A stretch of DNA of 64,000 nucleotides, from NCBI RefSeq assembly GCF_900964775.1, contig NC_041806.1, positions 43,636,586-43,700,585 of the forward strand, given 5' to 3'. Positions within the stretch are counted from its first letter, which is position 1, and the number at the start of each line of letters is the position of its first letter. The notes beneath the pieces were generated by a model. It was not told the DNA's origin. It saw only the letters and a list, made by a program, of their open reading frames with translations, and did no database searches. The translations under genes were made by a program, and so were the position numbers. Below, piece after piece: positions 61,504-64,000 of this stretch. The DNA comes from Scleropages formosus. Taxonomy: Eukaryota > Chordata > Actinopteri > Osteoglossiformes > Osteoglossidae.

Positions 61504-63785
61504 TAGTTGTTTTGCTACCGCTTTTTCTGCCGCATATTTGTGTCATGTAGCTGTGCAGGTTGATAGATACAATCGGTTGTGTGTTTGTGTAGTGTTGCAA
61601 GGCACTGTAATTATTTTGTTTGTTAAGTAGTATTTAGTGGTTTGTTAAGATGACTGTTCTCCGGATCATTTCTGTGTCCTGTAGTGGGAGTGGGCGTGAC
61701 TCAGTGAGTTCGATTAATCGCGTCGGGTTGGTTGTTTGTTTTGGTCGACATTATTGGTGTAGTTTCGGTTTCGATTAGGAAGTCAGCTGATAGGCAGTTG
61801 CCTAGTTTAAATAGCAGCTGGTGACCTGTAGCGGCAGTGGTTGCGACAGCCTCTTGGTGCTAAGACTCGGGGTGCAAAGACAAGGGAGTCTACCTGTGGG
61901 AGTCCACCGAGGGAGGCCACTATTACAGTTGTCCTCAAGGGAACATGCGTCCACATGTTAGCCATCAAAGTCTTCTACGGTAAGCGAGACGTGCGATTTC
62001 GCCACCACCGGAGACCTGGGCGCTCTCGCTGCTACAGCAATCTGGTTTATACTCACATGTCAAACCTTCCATCTTGCTTTACCTTCTCCATGGGACTCTG
62101 GAACTGCCAGTCTGCTGTGAGAAAAGCTGACTTCATACCAGCCTATGCCTCCCATCTCTCACTGGACCTCCTGGCCCTAACTGAAACCTGGATCACCCCA
62201 GACAACTCAGCCACACCTGCAGCACTCTCTACTAACTACTCCTTCTCTCACACCTCTTGTTCCTCTGGCAGAGGTGGAGGCACAGGCCTGCTCATCTCTC
62301 CCTAGTGGGAATATTCTGTTCTCTCTCTTCACCTGTGTGATCTGTCTTCCTTTGAATGGCATGCTGTCTCTATCACTGCCCCAATCACTCTTGTTGTGGT
62401 TGTCCTTTATCGCTCTCCTGGCCCTCTTGGCCGCTTCCTGGATGACCTTGACATCTAGTTGAGCTCTCTGCCAGGGGACAACTCTCCACTGATTCTCCTG
62501 GGTGACTTCAACCTGCATGTCGATGACATTCATGCAAGCAGCCTTCTGTTGCTCCTACAGTTCTTTGATCTCTCTCTGTTGCAATCCCCTGCTACTCACA
62601 AAGCGGGCAACTGTCTTGACCTTGTATTTTCCCGCAACTGTGGCTGTCCTGTTCCCTTTCATGCCGCTGCATGTCTCTGACCACTTCTTCATTTCCTTTC
62701 AACTCTCCCTCACTACTAACTCTTCATCTCTTCCTGGACCCGTTGTCACCTTTCGCCGTAACTTAAAATCTCTCTCACCTTCCTGCTTTGCCTCCGCTAC
62801 TCTGGCCGCTCTCCCTTCTGCTCGACAATTCTCAGATCTATCTACAGATGATGCCACTAACACTTTCACTTTTTAGAGACAACAACCTGTCTCTAAATGT
62901 CAGTAAAACTCAGGAGCTGATGATTGACTTCAGGAAACAGGATACGGTTCAGGCACCCATCTCCGTAGGAGGGGACATGGTAGAGAGGGTCAACAGCTTC
63001 AAATTCCTCGGGGTCACCCTCACTGCCAAACTCACATGGACTGAGCACACAGCATCGACCATCAAAAAGGCCCATCAATGCCTTCACTTCCTCAGGCGTC
63101 TGAAGAAAGTCAGGATGTCGACTACAATCTTCACCACTTTCTACAGGTGTGCTGTGGAGTCCGTCCTCACAGGGTGTATTACATCCTGGTGTGGCAGCTG
63201 CTCCATACAGGACAAAAAAGCCCTACAGAGGGTGGTCAAAAAGGCTCAGGAAATCATCGGCACACAGCTACCAGCAGTACAGGACACCTACACCACACGC
63301 TACCTCAGAATAACGATGCGCATCATGAGAAATCATAGTCACCCCACACGGGTACTTTTATCTTCCCTGCCATCTGCAAAATGACTTAGGTCTATTCAAA
63401 CCCGTACAACTAGGTACAGGAACAGCTTTTACCCCACTGCTGTAAGACTATACAACCTTAACCAATGTGCCACCTTTAGTAACAACAGTTGGACTGCTCC
63501 ACCCAAGCACATTGGTAAATTACACTGTCACCTTAAGCATTCTCATTCTTTCGTTCTGAGTTCTCTGACTGTCAGCTGGCATTATTGTTACTACTTTTAC
63601 CATTATTTATTCTTATTGCTGTCATTGCTGCTATTGTTATTTACTGTCATTGACACTGTTTTGTTTGTCATAGTTTTGTATGTGCAGTATTTCTATTGTC
63701 CTTGCCCATAGTCTGTGGAGAAGCATTCAGGAAGATTTTCATGATACATGTATATGGTACTTGTATCTATGACAATAAACTTGAA
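61504..63785 (+). mobile_element. Chimeric LINE stretch: L2-like 5' part joined to another family's 3' part
   Basis: 61.5-62.04 kb looks like a LINE 5' region. 62.05-62.87 kb encodes an L2-type endonuclease (LALTETWITPDNSATPAALS, SGRGGGTGLL, LLGDFNLHVDD, SATHKAGNCLDLVFS in more than one frame). From about 62.88 kb comes the C-terminal reverse transcriptase region of a different fish LINE type (NNLSLNVSKTQELMIDFRKQ, VNSFKFLGVTLT, SCITSWCGSC-like). It ends ctatgacaataaacttgaaa near 63.78 kb. The catalytic core of the reverse transcriptase, including the YADD-type box, is missing at the join. Confidence 0.65.
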
Positions 63786-63789
63786 ACTT

Positions 63790-64000
63790 TCACATGCAAA
63801 TATATCAAAACAGTAGTGAAACTGTGTTAATGGATGTTGTTACAGTTATTTCATGCCCTGTTCTACCTTGTGTTTGGAGAGAATTAGAAAATGGCTTTAA
63901 AACACAACTTTTCTACAAATATTTTTCCGGATACACTTCAGAGTGAATTCATGGCTGTAAAACAATTTCCATGTTATGATATCGGTCACTAATTTTAAAT
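63790..64000. repeat. Start of tandem duplication module 3
   Basis: Reads like 49.6-49.82 kb: gtgaaactgt, tggatgttgttacagtt, ctgttctacc, aatggctttaaaacaca, gatacacttcaga, and ttatgatat followed by taattttaaat. This predicts another TAAR of the D/G type past the right edge. Confidence 0.7.

Larger units (their letters stand above)
49600..63790. repeat. Tandem duplication module 2 (TAAR G plus TAAR1 F)
   Basis: Same gene order as module 1, longer because of two Gypsy fossils, a LINE stretch and at least five extra SINEs. At the left end (49.6-49.95 kb) and over 50.65-53.98 kb it aligns with 38.1-42.0 kb apart from insertions. Confidence 0.75.

Noticed and set aside
1-64000. CRISPR arrays, operons, bacterial-type systems
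   Set aside because: None seen. Introns, SINEs and LINEs show a vertebrate nuclear genome.

Overview
This is a fish (teleost-type) genomic window. The evidence is a run of single-exon trace amine-associated receptor (TAAR) genes, two intron-containing neighbours that flank TAAR clusters in vertebrates (MOXD1 and STX7), and a dense load of fish-type repeats. The species cannot be fixed from the sequence. All host genes lie on the minus strand.

Layout from left to right. 904-12367: the first ten coding exons of MOXD1, a DBH-like copper monooxygenase; its 3' end lies beyond the left edge. About 12.37-17.3 kb: CpG-rich promoter, (TG)n tract and repeats. 17.3-27.6 kb: three diverged TAARs (called A, B, C here). 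They lack the classical amine-binding Asp3.32 but carry Asp5.42. 29617-34491: a complete nine-coding-exon STX7 (261 aa), with a possible promoter and 5' UTR exon near 37.8 kb. 38.1 kb to the right edge: a tandemly repeated two-gene module, each holding one TAAR with both Asp3.32 and Asp5.42 (D, G) and one TAAR1-type gene. Module 1 runs about 38.08-49.6 kb (TAAR D plus a TAAR1 pseudogene, E). Module 2 runs about 49.6-63.79 kb (TAAR G plus a full-length-looking TAAR1, F). The first about 210 bp of a third module are visible at 63.79-64.0 kb.

The modules carry three broken Ty3/Gypsy fossils (about 43.65-47.26, 54.0-55.83 and 57.507-61.5 kb), a chimeric LINE stretch (about 61.5-63.79 kb) and many copies of a tRNA-derived SINE with a GT-rich tail. 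Several SINEs are in module 2 but absent from the matching place in module 1, so they landed after the duplication. One target site was hit twice.

Function: the TAARs are predicted amine-sensing class A GPCRs, most of them olfactory in fish. The window holds three binding-site layouts side by side: Asp5.42 only (A, B, C), Asp3.32 plus Asp5.42 (D, G) and Asp3.32 only (TAAR1, F). STX7 is an endosomal SNARE and MOXD1 a secretory-pathway enzyme; they are neighbours by synteny, with no shared pathway evident.
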